64,000 nt of DNA, from assembly GCF_000150275.1 (NCBI RefSeq), contig NW_002060944.1, positions 6,484,564 to 6,548,563 of the forward strand. Direction: 5' to 3'. Shown here piece after piece: positions 23,201 to 37,600 of the stretch. Every line of letters starts with the position of its first letter. Positions within the stretch are counted from its first letter, which is position 1. The notes beneath the pieces are model-generated. The model had not been told where the DNA came from. It made no database searches and saw only the letters and a list, made by a program, of their open reading frames with translations. The position numbers were made by a program, and so were the translations under genes. Source of the DNA: Trichoplax adhaerens (taxonomy: Eukaryota; Placozoa; Uniplacotomia; Trichoplacea; Trichoplacidae).

Positions 23201-26200
23201 TCCAACAGACGTGAAATCGACACAATTGTTAGACTTCTAATTGACAGTTAAAAGAAATAATCCAATACTATCACTCACGTAAAAATGATTAAGTTTAAGG
23301 CAAGAGTATTTTGTACGTATTGAACGAAGATTAAAATTACATTAAGCCGCGGCTTTAACAATTCTTCAGGGACTTCAGCTTCGTGCATCTAAGTAATTTA
23401 AGCAATCTTGGTATAAAAGCTGATACCGTATCTTTATACGTGTAATATAGTAGCGATCGCATTGCAATACATTGCAAATATTTATAGTATGCTCTTACGT
23501 TCAAGCTAATGGTATAGTTAGTCTCATCTAGTAGCCAAAATTTTATTTTGCCATTAGCTCCAACAGAAGAAAATTCGTTGACAGTGTAGGGATCCCAACA
23601 TAGATCATGTATTGGCTCAGTTAATTGCGTAGCTGCAAGCACTGAATGATCATTCGTACTCCATACAACAATTGCACAGTCTAGATAATTTCCTAATAAG
23701 AAATAAATTGCATTGGATTAAGAAATGAGTATATTTAAAAAGTACTAAAAGAAATTTCTGGTATTAATGCTCTGCATACTGATAACATACCTACAGATAT
23801 TAAAAACCGATCGTCTCGTGAAAATGCAAGACAACATATATCGCCTTTATGGTGTTTCAATATCTGTTTAAAAAATCACCGAATACGGAGTATATATGAT
23901 ATATATTATATAAAAAGTTAATTTTTAAATACTCTGCAAATAGCAAAGGCATAATGTATTAAAATCAGTACCTTTTCACATATTCCTGATTTGGTATTCC
24001 ATAAACAAATATGACCGTTATCTTTAGATTCTAAAGCAGCTGAAGCCAGAACCTAAATTTATATCAAATAGAGATTCGATCAAGGACTTAAAAGTAGGGT
24101 AAATACTGCAGTATCATAACAATTAAAAGAATAAATCTTTGTAAATAATGATAGGATACTGTATGCTGTATATTACTACAGTATGTAATACAGCAATAAC
24201 ACACCTGGCAGTCGTTTTGCAATGCCAGTGTTGATACTTCTTCTATGTGTCCTACAAATAGTAGTTTAATGTTATGCAATTAAGATATGTATCATCAATA
24301 CTACCGTACCATAATACTACAACATTCATAATCTTAAGCTTTACGAGAAAAATTATCAAAAAAATATACCATTTGCAATTTCAATTACCTTTAAGATGCG
24401 TTTGTTTCCCAGTTTGTAAATCCTCAATTACAATGATACATCCGTTCGTATAAGCGAAGAATCCTAAGAATTATTAACAGAGAATTAATCAATCAATTAA
24501 TACACTTGATTACACTATACAAAAAGGCTTTGCTACCAGTATCCGGATGCCACACCATATTCCCACGTCCACAGCCATTGTAACCGACTGTACTATGAAG
24601 TTTGAGACCTGCTTGATTCGGAGGAGCAGCATAGCGTCGCTAATAATAAATATGAGAATTAGATACAGCTGAAGCGAATATCGGAAATTGAAATTCTTAG
24701 TACCGTAGCTAAAGTTGATTGTCTGTTTCGTCTTGTATAATGCTTCATAACCGCAGGTGTTGGATGTGAAGTAGGCAGTAATAATGCTTTATTGGTGAAT
24801 GGCTTCGTTGATTCAGAATCCGATATACTTGGCTCTTCGCTAGCTTCGAATATCCTTTCATTATTACCTTCCTGTAGCACATTGAGGAAAGAAATTATAG
24901 CAATTATTGAGTAAAGTACCTATGTATAATACGAAAATAGTAGGTTATACCTTAGTTCCTGCCGATGTAAGATTCACGTTTGTTTCTTGCTGCAATGATA
25001 CCACACCTAATTCTTCATCCTGATAATTTTCACTTGCTGAAACAGAATTGGATTCATCTTCTCGCTCGCTTTGATCACTTGTAGCTTCAATCTCGTCCGC
25101 ATCTTCGTTACTTAACTGTAATTTCCTACGAGTACTTGGACTTTGGGTAATTGGTATTGGTTGAGGGATCGTAGATCGAGGTTTGTACTCTTTATATTCA
25201 TTCATAGTTACATCTTGGCTAGGCTGATCAATGGCGATTGATCGATCTAATGATAGGTGTTAAAGGATTAGTCTATCGTAATGAAGCCTCGCATTTTGCA
25301 AATTATGATAATGTTGACAATATTTTGAAACCTTAACACAGGTTTCTAGTTATTGAATATGAATCATAATAAATTAACCTGGAATAGATGAGATAAATGA
25401 CCTTGCATTTTCGGATTTACTGGAAGAGAAAATAGTTTAATAAGCCTACTAATACATGGAATTAAATAAACCTTGCTACATACAACACAAACTAAATTTA
25501 CCTAGATGTATACCCCATAAAATTCCATATGAATATTCCATCTCCAACACTAATAAGTCCATCCATATCAGGAGTGAACATAACTTGGTTGATGCGTGAT
25601 GAATGTCCAATAAAGAGCTACAATAAAGTTTCATATCTACTTATCACCTTATCATTAAGATTTTGCAAGAAAATCATGAATTGTATCAAAGAAAGCGGCT
25701 GCTATCAAATTTTACTTTATAGCTGCCTAATCCTAACCTGATAATTCTGATCAAGTCTCATATGATAGTCCCAAATTTTAATTACTTTATCACCAGCGGT
25801 TGCAAGATATCTGCTATCTAAGCTGACATCTAAACTAGTACACTCTTCGCGATGTATATTTCTAACCTGTTAGGCAAGCATTGCAAGAGTAAATGGCGGA
25901 ACGTGATTAAATTAAACCTAACTCGATGATAAGTTTTCTCACATGTTCATTACATACCTCGCTAAGTAATTGTCCATTATTTGCACTAAATCGCAATAGC
26001 TTACAAGATGAAGTAATCACAAGGAGTTCATTGGTTTTTGCTGGCGCAAAATGCACTTTAACTGCCCTGTCAGTTGTTGTAGATCCGGCAGCAGCTGTTA
26101 CAGCATTACCGATATCGATTTTTAGTACCTAAAAACAGTGAAAAAATTAATACCCAAATCAATAAGTAATCTGTTCACTCACTAAAATGTAGTAATATGC

Positions 26201-29200
26201 TGCAATGTTAAAAATTGAGCATGTATTCATAAGATCACCTCATCAAGGGATCTGGCATCCATGATTGTTACGGTAAATTCTGTTGGGCCAACAAAAACGA
26301 TTCTTTTACTATCACTACTAACAGATATCGCATCTGGGCCATAAATATCTCCTCGCGCAATAGTATACGGTAGCAGGCGTAACAAATCGTACGTCTGTGA
26401 AGTGGCATCATATAATGCAATAGCTCCTAGAGTACCAGCGCTATACATAAATCTACCGCTTGGCGAAAAGGCCAATCCTATAATACGCCCAGGGTGGTTT
26501 TTGCTAATAAAGTTTAGTAATACATTTAGCTTTAGATAACAATATTTGGAGGGTAGACAGAAACGTACACTTGTATCATTTAATCAATGTACTGCAATAT
26601 TTGTTAAAATCTCTAATTTCAAACATACCTATGTTCAGCTAGTAAACTAGATGTTCCGACATGGAAAGTTCGAACAGTTCCGTTTGTAAAGCCACAGGCA
26701 AAACACTGCTGACTTGGATGATAACAAATGGCACAAGGAACTTCTCCAGGTGCTTTAAAATCGAAGAGCTGTGAAATATTATGCTATCATTATACTTTAC
26801 CGTTCAACATTGAAATTAAAATTAAGCAAAAACGGCACCTGCGCATAAGTATCTATATCCCAAATTCGAATAGTCTCATCTCGCGATGCAGTTACCAAAT
26901 GTCTGCGATGAGAATCAATAGATGCTGCAACTACTTGATCCAGATGTGATCTCATAATCGTAACGTAGTTACGAGTAGAATATTCCAAATAGCCGACATT
27001 CCCCTATTAAAGCCAAATTTAAATAATATTTTATATCACATATTGCGCAAGTTAAATTCCTCCATAGGTATTATACGAGATATCAATTGCTAAAAATAGC
27101 AACTTGAACTGAACTATAAGTACCGCTTTCGTAGTTACTAGTATTCGTGATCCGTCCTTTGTAACGTCAATAGCGGCAATCGGTCCTTCATGTTCTAATC
27201 ATTATTTTTATTACATTAGATACGTTTCATCGTAAATTTAGGCAGGAACAAAAGGCTTAAATAACAATCATCGCTGAGAGTAATATAATAACCTGCTTCC
27301 AGCAAAATAGTTTTAAAATCAAAAGCCCATAAACGTAAATAACCATCATCCGTTCCAATAGCGAAGAATGATATTCCGGGACGAATGGTGTTAATACTAG
27401 AAACACTACTTTTAGAATCGGGGCCAACTGATGTCAAGGTATACACATGATCAATACATATTCTTCCATAATGAATTTCATATATACGTCCGGAAGCGCT
27501 CGATGCAAATCTAATGAAATAAAGTGGTCAAGTTTAAGGTATTATGCAAGCAGATGGTATATTAAAATTTCAAATTAATTACTAATCAGAATTTAGTTAG
27601 TACTAACAGTCTCCTATCTGGCACATTTTGTGACACATTGAATTCATCAGCAAAAACGATGTCTGTGAATTCTTCGTTATGATAATCTTTTAAATTAACG
27701 GGACAAGATCTAAGGCTTTGTTCACGTATTCGCCAAAATCGTATATTCTCAAGGCCACATGATACAAGTCTACAAGTTATGTTGATATTGCTTAATGTGA
27801 CAATATAAAATTAAAATTTTTTTAAAATCTTTAGTTAATAAATCTACCTAGTACTATCAAAGGCAGAAATTTTCATTTTAGATATGTTTGCGTCTGTATG
27901 AGCCTTAGCAATGACAGTGACTTCCCCAGATTTTTGAGCGTCTGATGTATTCCAAACTATGACTAACTGTAAATTGTAAATATAATTTTTTTAGTATACA
28001 GAAACTTCGTCACTTCTTAGACCATGATACTAATTAACTTATCGGAATTGTGACCAAATAAACAAAACTCCACCTGTTTGCCATGATTATCTTTGCCAAC
28101 ACCACATAGTGTATCTCCAGAAAACGAAAAACTATGGGTACATCAAGCATAAAATTACAGATACAGTTTAGATTGAATGCAACTATCAATATCAAAACTT
28201 TTTGCGCTTCAATGAATGAGTACTATTTCAATCTTAATCATTTTCATACCTTAATAAATAAACAGAATGGACATGAGATTTAAACATTGCAAGGCAATCA
28301 CCACGATAAAAATCCCAAATTCTTATCACTGGCAATTGGCCGGTTTGCGAGGACGCAAAAACAGTCGAATTACCATTGAAAGAAAGAGAAGAAATCTATA
28401 TCAAGAAATTTTTGAAAAGTAATAGCATTAGGTAAACAAAACTTTAAATCAGTAGAACTATTTTGGGATAGTAATGCTACCTTATCTGTATGTCCTATAA
28501 ACAGCCTCTGGTCTCCACTGCTAACTTCCATTGCAACGATGACAGCATTACAGGCATAGAGTACATGAGAACCATCACAAGTCCATAATGCCTTTCGTTA
28601 AAATGTTAATTATGTCTTATTTTCCATGTTTAATCAATAAACACTACTTACGTAAATAGCTATTTCATTGTAGTGGTACACCAATATAACTAATGATTTA
28701 CCTCACTTGTACTGCCACCAAAGCCAATGATACGTTTCAGGTTCAATATTGGATCTGGTTTCAATTTCTAAGATTCAGTTTAAATAATTTTAAGCGTCAG
28801 GAAAGCTATTGATTACTTTTTGACATTTGATTGATGGAATGAATAATTATGCAAATAGTCCAAAAAATTTTACCTTTAACTTCGATTCTTCAGCCTTAGG
28901 AGCAGTTATAACTTTAGAGCGGACCTAGGCAAAAATAAATAGTTAGAAAATGTAAGAGAATTACCAATAGCAGATAAATAATAACATGGATATTGTCAAT
29001 TATTATTATACCCGTCCCGTTTTCTTATCGTGTTCATGAATTACGATTTGTTGCTTAGGATAAGCATAGACATGCACTTCACCATTATTGTCCGGGCAAG
29101 CACCAACTGGACCGTCAGCAGTGCCAGCTTTGGGTAACTTAGATGGTACCTCACGTACCTATAACACGCACACCCCAATGTATATATTAATTCATTATAA

Positions 29201-31163
29201 TTCTTAAAGTTAGTAATCTAATAGTCGCTATAGCTCCTATAAATCAGCTAATCATTACCATATTTAGCTCTAACCTTAGTTCGTGGAGGTGTACCAAGTT
29301 TCAAAGGATTGTCAGGAATCTCTTTAACTTTATTCTACATAAGATGGAGTTAAATCGAAATAATTACTAATCAAATCAACCTAGAATGGTCAAATACAGG
29401 CTATCTGATTATAAATTCTAACTGATACGAAAGTTTTAGTACCTTTTTTCTGCTTGGTTTAATAAATCCTAGGGAATCTGATACCATTACAAGGGAAAGC
29501 AAGCATTACAAAATATCAATATTTATGTAAAATTATCGATTATAAGAAGGCATACTTATAGTTTCTACGAAAAGTAACTATTAACGAAATAAGCTATTCT
29601 GCGTAACTTACGTTCTTTAGTATTATCAGTCATCATTGATTGCCAATCCGTTTTATTTCTATGTGTATCAACAGGGAATTTTATGCAATCATAAACGTCG
29701 TACCAATCACGTCCTTTGGCTATAGGGAATGTCATTTCTCGTGGTAATGGCTCAATGCCAGCAACGGCAGTTTTACGACGGCTAGTTGAGAAACTCAGCC
29801 CTGATATAAGTAACAAATGGTTCAGTATCGTGTGTAGAGAGTATAAGTACATCAGTTTCGTAACATATAGAGTTTTACATATACATTACAATGAAGAGAA
29901 AATAAATGATAGCCGATGCAACGTACCAGGTTCATATTCCATATCGCTAGTGAATATACCTTTGACATACATATTGGCACATAGTCTGATGCTTTTTAGA
30001 TATGCATACTTATAATTTAGATAAGCTGATAAAACATATGACATGTCCAAAAGTAGAACAGTCCATCGCGTAGCAGAAGGTGCAGTGTCAGGCTGATCTA
30101 AAGGCGCGATGAGGCAATCATATAATTTACAACAATAGATTAAGTAATCAGTTAGTATTCATTGATATTACGGTATACTGTAAGATAAGCCTACTTTGAT
30201 GACTAGTGGAAAAACCCATCGATGTAATTTCATCGATCGAACCATTAGCAGGTTTAACAATAAACGGAAATTGTAACCACGTAGAAGTAGATTTAAATTC
30301 TCGAAATAAATTTGAGAATGATATCCGTACAATTAAGCCATCGTCAGTAGCTACATCCATATGGACGACAAAGTACTTGGATGGTATCGGTCGAAAAAGA
30401 AGATAAAGATATCGGCCAATCAAGCCTAAAGATTGAGAAGATGTCTTTGGGATTTGTAAGTAATTGCTAGCTGGTATCGAGCCGATAATCTTGAAGACGG
30501 ATGAACGTAACGTTTTGTCCTATAAATCATGTACCGAATCCATTATATAAATCATTTCTGATGCATTATGTTGTAAGCTGATAGACCGATAAACATCTAG
30601 AAGAGCTAGCTTTTGAATTTGCTAATTAGATAAGGAGGCATTCTACGAAAAAATTCTACTGCTACTACTACAAATAGAATATACTTTATGTACGGGTAAG
30701 AAACTAACTCTTATGTTCTACGTATATGTGTATATATATATATATATGTTAAAGAAATTTCAATACCCTTCCTCAAGCTGATTATTTTACTGTATCTACG
30801 GTATTACATAACAACTAGAAAAAAGGCTGGTCGAAGATATGTTAGATCAGTAATTATTGAGCGATAAGCAGATATATTTTGATGTTATAAAACACAGTAG
30901 CAAGCGTTTATAAATGAATTTCAAGTGTCGATGTCAAATGCTGAGATGCGATAGTTAATACTTGTACAGTACAATGCTAAATAATTATTTTACTGAAGCA
31001 CAGTAATGCTATAGAACGAAGCAATAACAAATATGGTCCACTGTACAGTAAGTATCTTTACCATGGTAACCAATGCATCGCCTTCTTTGCTAGCTCGTTT
31101 AAGATTGAAGACATCGAAATGCTTGAAGACATTAACATAAGGTTGCTGCCACACTATAACCAT
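20271..31163 (-). CDS. WDR90: WDR90 / POC16, centriole-associated WD-repeat protein
   Basis: A multi-exon gene of roughly 30 short exons and about 11 kb. The first four exons are 31062-31163, 30195-30519, 29927-30097 and 29612-29800. The N-terminus (WQQPYVNVFKHFDVF, then GRYLYLLFRPIPSKYF and SNLFREFKSTSTWLQFP) is the CFAP20/DUF667-like domain of human WDR90, which also begins four residues before WQHP; this fixes the ATG at 31163, not 31178. Then come EPLPREMTFPIAKGRDWYDV and a basic linker, a first set of WD repeats (about 28.7-25.4 kb; FASSQTGQLPVIRIWDF, GTDDGYLRLWAFDF, TASRDETIRIWDID), a charged Ser/Glu linker (about 25.2-24.7 kb), and a second WD set (24.6-20.3 kb; SVGANGKIKFWLLDE, AGYSDGTVRLFDIEK, FVGHSDCIKTVKFSPSG) ending LIWSVTV. 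Known WDR90/POC16 proteins form part of the inner scaffold of centrioles. Some internal junctions were not pinned to the base, including the donor near 24700. Confidence 0.93.
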
Positions 31164-31473
31164 GAAAATAGAATTCATGAAAATTAAACATTAAAATAGT
31201 TAGAGTCATATTTATGATTAGTAAGTGTACCGCTATTAGCATACGTATTGCGTATTCCATTGTAATACAGTAGATATTAATTATCATACAAGCAATTTAG
31301 TTATTTGTAGTTCTGTAATGTTACCTATACTTTATCGACATATAATAAAAATGTAACATCCTATCTATATTAGGCTGATGGCATGCTCTATTTCCATTCA
31401 ATATGACTAAATTCACTGAAAGTGGGTTACTACTGTACTACTATAGTGGATCGTAAGATAAATAAAAAATTCA
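31164..31473. other. 5' flank of WDR90
   Basis: No coding signal. An alternative in-frame ATG for WDR90 lies at 31178, giving five extra residues; the inner ATG aligns better with the human start. Confidence 0.4.
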
Positions 31474-31690
31474 ACCCATTTTAAAAGTGACTACTACAAT
31501 AAAATGATAAAGATTGGATTTACTACAGATTAATGATATTAATTATCGAATCAACTTTAAGATGTACTACAGTAAAATGGTGAACATTAGATTAACTACA
31601 GACTAATTGATTACCGATAATGAATTATCTATCAACTTTAAAAATTGACTACAGTAAAACGGTCAAAATTGGATTACTATGTACAGGCTG
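31474..31690 (+). repeat. Degenerate tandem repeat, three units of about 79 bp
   Basis: Units start near 31474, 31552 and 31633. Each holds a variant of ACTACAGTAAAATGGT, followed by TTGGATTACTACAGA-like and AATTATCNATCAACTTTAA-like words. Copies have diverged by substitutions and small indels. It lies upstream of WDR90. Confidence 0.75.
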
Positions 31691-34616
31691 TGATTATTGC
31701 TACATGCAAACTGCAAGTCTGCAACAGTAACATAAGTCGTGGATGTACACTGATTGTACAGGTACGGCTGGCCTTTCAATCTGCCTTTACTCGATGCATA
31801 CATCTCGCTAATATGATTGCAAGAATCTTGCAAGCACTTGCAATAGACCCGAGTGCAAGATTCCTTATGTTTGTTCTATCCGATTAACTTGGAGATGAAG
31901 TTAATTATTGCCATTCTTGATGATATGGGTGAGCAATAAGTCTTAGGAATGATGCAATGCCATTTTACACACATACAGTAATCATGACTGTCATTGCATT
32001 TTACATTGGTGCTACTGAAACGTGGCAAGGTGACCATTAACTTCAATGTAAACTTACATTTGGACATGTTGTCAATAATTTGAACAAGCTTGAAATCTCT
32101 TGTATTGACCGTCAAAATTATTCAATGGCAACACCATCAAAGTAATGCAGTAAATTAATTAATGACAAGAGGAATAAGTTCAAAATGGCCGATCAAGTTG
32201 TAGGCTACTATTTCCGGTTGGGACCAGACTGGCAATAGCTAAAATCAGTCAAAGGAGTGACACACGGAGCTGGAGTCAACCTGCAAGATTGAATCGCCGC
32301 TGGCTGACGTGCCCAAGATCGTGTCAATAAACTGTAACTGAGCAGGTAGCGGTCACACCAACTGAAGTGACCGTTAATAGCTTACATAAAAGTGATAGCA
32401 GCACAAAACAAGCATCCTGTTTGTCTTACAGTTAGAGTACTCTATCATGCCTCTCTACGATACGCTTTACACTGAATAAACCAGCCATCAATACTGTACA
32501 ATGTACAGTACATCTACTGTACACTGTACACTACTCACTCAGTCAGCCGTATCTGGTACTACTACTGTACTGCTACAGTACTACTGGATATTCGTAGTAC
32601 CGTACTGTTTAGAGACACGGCCGAGAGGAGACGTACCGCGAAAAAATTTTGAAATAATTGGACATGCGTATATTCGCGGTCCCGGTTCTGTTGAAATACT
32701 GTACACGTCTGTACGTCTGTACTGTACAAATTACAAAAGGCTACAGTACAGACGTACTGTACTGTCAATGATCATAACGTTACTGTACTGTACAGGGTGT
32801 CTCATAAAAAATCGACGACGATTGAAATGATCTGAAAACGTAATATCATGACCAAATTGGACAAATTTAGTATCAATCGATAGCTTAGATGTGTAAAAAT
32901 TCAAGTATCATAATAAAAAATGTAAAAAATATCCATTAATATGTTACATTGTTGGGGATGATCGGGCAGGAAATGAACATGGACTACTAAATACCAGTGT
33001 CGAGCAGAATCTGATAGTCCATAGAATAGAATGAATTTATCCGATCTGAATTTATTGGATTTAATATAATTTTGAAATCTGACGCATGCACATCCTGGAT
33101 GATTTGATGCCTACCTACATTGATCTGTTACATATACACACAAGCCGAGCTGGAAGGCACTCATCTCTAGAATACGAATTGAAAAGTTTTAACAATTTCA
33201 AGCCATACCCTTAACCCTAATATCAGTGCTACGTCTCAACAGTCACTGCGTAAATCTACAGGACACTGTACACCATGCCAGTCTAAAGAAAAAGAGGCAC
33301 TGGTAGTGGTAATGAGCTGTACAGTTGTAAAGTAAATCAATCTCAGTAATAGCATAACATGCATCCAACGAACCGCTATGTCCGTATATTATACATACGA
33401 TTACAACATATACTCGTAATGGCCAGGTATAGGACATCATGTTTCATTATTATTGTTTATTAGGAATTTCATAGTTGATCATTGAGCGAACACGAGTGTA
33501 GCTCTAGTCAGAGACCATTCGTCTCTGATGTAATATATCGATTGCTATAATCACCATCAGTCAAAAACTACAAGGCTTATCCGTACTGCAAATGGTTTGC
33601 AACTGGAGCTATAGACTTTTTCTACCAGAAATTTGGATAAAATTATAATGAACTTATTGTAGTGGATATATTGGTGTAAGTATGATACAGCACCGGATAC
33701 TAGACTATTAGATAACTGGTACTAGATGATTTAAGAGTATCGCTACCTTAACACTCTGTAGACTTTTATCGGCACATTAGATTATCCACAAAAAAGTTAT
33801 TAAATCCAGCTGACGTTAAGTTACGTAACAGCATAGCGCAGTCAAAGACTACAAAAAGATGCTGCAAGCCTGTACAGAATTGCGTAACATCAATAGATAT
33901 ACGGTAAGAGTACGCATTCATACTCAGAGTAAATGCACATTTAAGCTAAATTGATGTGACATTGGAATGTACTGTTCAAAATACCAATACAGTACAACTT
34001 ATACTGTCATCGGGTATACGAAATATCAACATAGTAAGCAAAACCTATGGTATGCACATGATATATATTATGCACACTACAAGTCAAATTGATGCTCTTG
34101 CCTACAGCTCAAAGACATAAAACAGTAAATGTCAACGCAATAAAAAATGTTTTAAAAAGCAAACAGGTTATCAATTAACTAATACACGTAGCAAGCTAAA
34201 AGAATTCTATGAAGTAAAATGCATAATATCACATTGTCTGAGAATATAGTAATAACATTGTTCAATGAATCATGGATAGACACATATTTTCAAGTTCAAT
34301 TTAGTAAAAATAGCTGTGCGTCAAAACTTATATTACAGTACCAATTTATTATTATATTGCAAAGTAGCTATACAATAAATCAGAATAGTTTCTTATATCT
34401 TCTGGTAAGCATCATAGGAGCCTATTTACATTCTCCGAAATCCCTTGCTACGGTATCCACTGGGATCTCGGTGATATTTATCACGGTTCTATAATTATAA
34501 CGAATTTAATAAAATTTTAATAAATTACTGTGACCGATATCCGCCGTCGTAACTCAGAAATTCATTAATTTAATATAATATGCTACGTTATATGGTCATA
34601 ATTATGAATATTTATT
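31691..34616. other. Intergenic with GTAC-rich block
   Basis: Between the 5' end of WDR90 and the 3' end of USP36 (both minus). About 32495-32800 is rich in GTACAGTAC/GTACTGTAC. A short hairpin (TCAGAGAC / GTCTCTGA) lies at 33508-33528. Open frames at 31645-31887, 32501-32830 and 34219-34494 have no family match or splice support. Confidence 0.5.
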
Positions 34617-37600
34617 TTACAGTATACATACTTTAGACGAATTTTTCTGATCTTGGTATCTCTGAAAGGGGCTTTTCCCCTTCAAGAAAGAGGTAATCTT
34701 ACTTTTATTCTCTTGATCTTTTTAATCTATGATCAAATAGAGGTCATTATAATGTATGAATTTGATTCAAAAGTAATAGTTAAAGATAATAAAACCATTG
34801 GAAAAATTTTGCTCTACCTTTCCACGATCTATTTCTTCATCAAGAAAGTGACGTTTCCGTTTTAAATCTCCGGTTTTATATTTTTCAAGGTTACTCTCGT
34901 CTCCTTCCCAACTTTTAACTGTGATCACGTAAATATAAAAAATAAACATTGAAAAGCCTTAATAGCTACATAATAACTTGTAAGCAGTATTATTATACCG
35001 GAAATGCTGTAAGCATCACGAGACTTCCTATCAACACGGCCCTCTTCGCTTCTACCCTGAGATCCATCCCAATGAGATCGATTTGCTTTGTTATCGTCCC
35101 ACATTTTTACAGGAGCTGCGTTGGGAGTGCGAGGTGCTGATTGGTCGTAAGTTCCGATAGATAACTCATTCACAGAATTATGCGACGAATTCATCGTATT
35201 ATTGTGACTATCAATTAATTTACGCGAAGATGAAGACTTTTCTTTCAATTTTTTATGTTTCTTTGAATGTTTTTTATGGTGTTTCTTATGTTTCTTCTTT
35301 GAATGCGAACTTCTTCTATCATCATTACTTGACGTTCTTTCTTTTTTAGCTCTCACCATTTCTTCTTCATCGCTACCATCACTAGAATGCCTATGATTAC
35401 GTTTCTTTTTCTTTTTCTTTTCTTTCTTTTTCTTACTGCTTGTCAAATACTCTTCTTGAAATCTTTTCTTCGTCCGATCGTCATTATTATGCGGCGGTTC
35501 AGATGAGATTGACAAATCTACACATTGATCATCTTTTAAAGTAGTTTTATGATGCAACATAGGCTCGTCACCTGCACCACCTGAATCGTTACATTCAGGC
35601 TGATTCTTTTCTATATCTTTTTCGCTGGATCCCACAGTTATTTTTGGCTTTTCTCCGTCTAGTGAATTACTTTTATTACTTTCTGGCACTTCTTTGCTAA
35701 CTTCTTTGCTTTCTTGCTCTCGACTTTTAAAATTCTTAGCATCCGATGTTATTACACGCGGACTAAATGGCTTAAGTGATAATACCTGGCGAGGGACAAA
35801 CCCTTGCTTGATTTTTTTCTGCTTTAAACTACCGATATTTGATGCTTTTTCTTTCTCATTTTGCATGTTTACATTGTGCCTTTTCGTTAATTTCACTATA
35901 TTATCATGTTCTAACGTCTGAGGTTGGCTAGCTGGACTAGATATTTTTTTAGGAGAACAGTCTAGGGATTTAGAATCTGATGTAGAATTTGAATTCTGTT
36001 TAAGAACAATGTTCATCTTGGGTACGGTCTCTTTTGAGCTAACTGGTATAAAAGTAGATCGAGAGAAATAATTTCCACGATCTGCCGGTTTCTTTAAGTG
36101 CTTCATAGGACCTTTGAAAAGTCAACATCAATATTGATTAATCATACAGAATTTTTTTTTAATTTTTATCTAATGATAAAATTTGATCATCTCCTTACTC
36201 GAGGAAAACGTTTGATTATGATTTGACTTCGATGACGAATTATTAAACATTCCTTTTTCAGATTCGGAAGAAGATAACTAAAATTTTTATAATCAAATAG
36301 TTAGACAATAGTTGCATATAAATGCTTACAGCTAATATCAGAAATGATAGAATTATATAACACTAATAATAGTCTCAAAGTACCGTCGGTGAAGAAATGT
36401 AAAATAAAATATATGCTTCTTGTAGTAAAACAGCATTTATGTTGGATTTGGTAACCTAAATTTTGAAGTCAAGCAAAAGGATATAGCTAAAGTTGTCTAC
36501 CTTTTTAGCTGCATATGCAGGTACTGAATATTTAAATTACATTAATACAACAGTACTGTAATCTCAATCAATTAATCTTTAAAGCAATGTTAAACTTACG
36601 TGGGAGTCATTCATGCAATACCATTGGTTATTTGATGATTTTACATAACAGTAGTAATGTCCGCTATTACAAGAACCACCAGAATGTACTAAAACACCAT
36701 AAAGATTATATAGAAGAGGAGAACCTGTTTTACTTGTCATGTATGGGCGCAAATCGAGTGTTTCAGTGAACTTTATCTTTCTAGAATTTTTCCCTCCAAA
36801 TAAACTAAATTTGTTGAATCTGAAACAAAGTTAAAAAGTTTCCTGCAACTATTCTGAAAGTGCATCCAAGCATGAAATAGATTTATGACCAAAATTTTAA
36901 ATTACCTTTTTATTGGTATAGTTAGTACCACCGGGGCTCTGTGAATAGTAAACTTTTTCATAGCTTTCACTTTGACTTTACATCTTATTAAAAATATATT
37001 CAAGCATACTAATTTTAATATATTGATACAGATATGAACAACATCAGCCATAGCGTGAATAAATAACATCAACTAACAATATTTCCACTCCTTTCACAAT
37101 CACCTACTTTGAACATGTATACATATCACGTCCAGATAAAATTTCCGGTTCTATAAACTTTCTTAACATTGCCGACAAAGTGTTAAGATCCTGAAATGTA
37201 GTAATACAGAACGTTATACAATATAAATACTTGGTTTTAAATCTATTTCAAGAACAAGGAATACAATACCGCTATATCTAGTGACAAATCCAACATTGGA
37301 TCATATTTAATAGACTTGTATTTACATTGAGCGCATTGTACTAATGAAATAATAAGCAATTCATTAGTTTCATAGATAAATGCATAAGATCCAGTAAGAT
37401 AGATAACAATACTAATAATTAATTTATCCACTATCTAACTTCGAGAAGATGTCAGCAATATCAGCGTAGAGCACTATTTAAAAAACTTCATTTTCTCTTA
37501 CCTAAACTTCTCAGATATCCACCAAAGATTCGATAGATCATTGTAGTATCTTTAGAGTATTGATCCAGACTAATAGTAATTAAATACAAGATTAAACATA

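Noticed and set aside
25400-25430. Similarity between a WDR90 region (GGATTTACTGGAAGA) and the 158-bp repeat at 9041
   Set aside because: Only about 15-18 bases match and the flanks do not, so chance is likely.
29716-30406. Two plus-strand frames of 99 and 66 codons
   Set aside because: Antisense to WDR90 exons that match the human protein closely.
32501-32830. Overlapping frames on both strands in the GTAC-rich block
   Set aside because: Composition is dominated by the TACTGTAC word; the translations are Tyr/Cys/Thr-rich artefacts.
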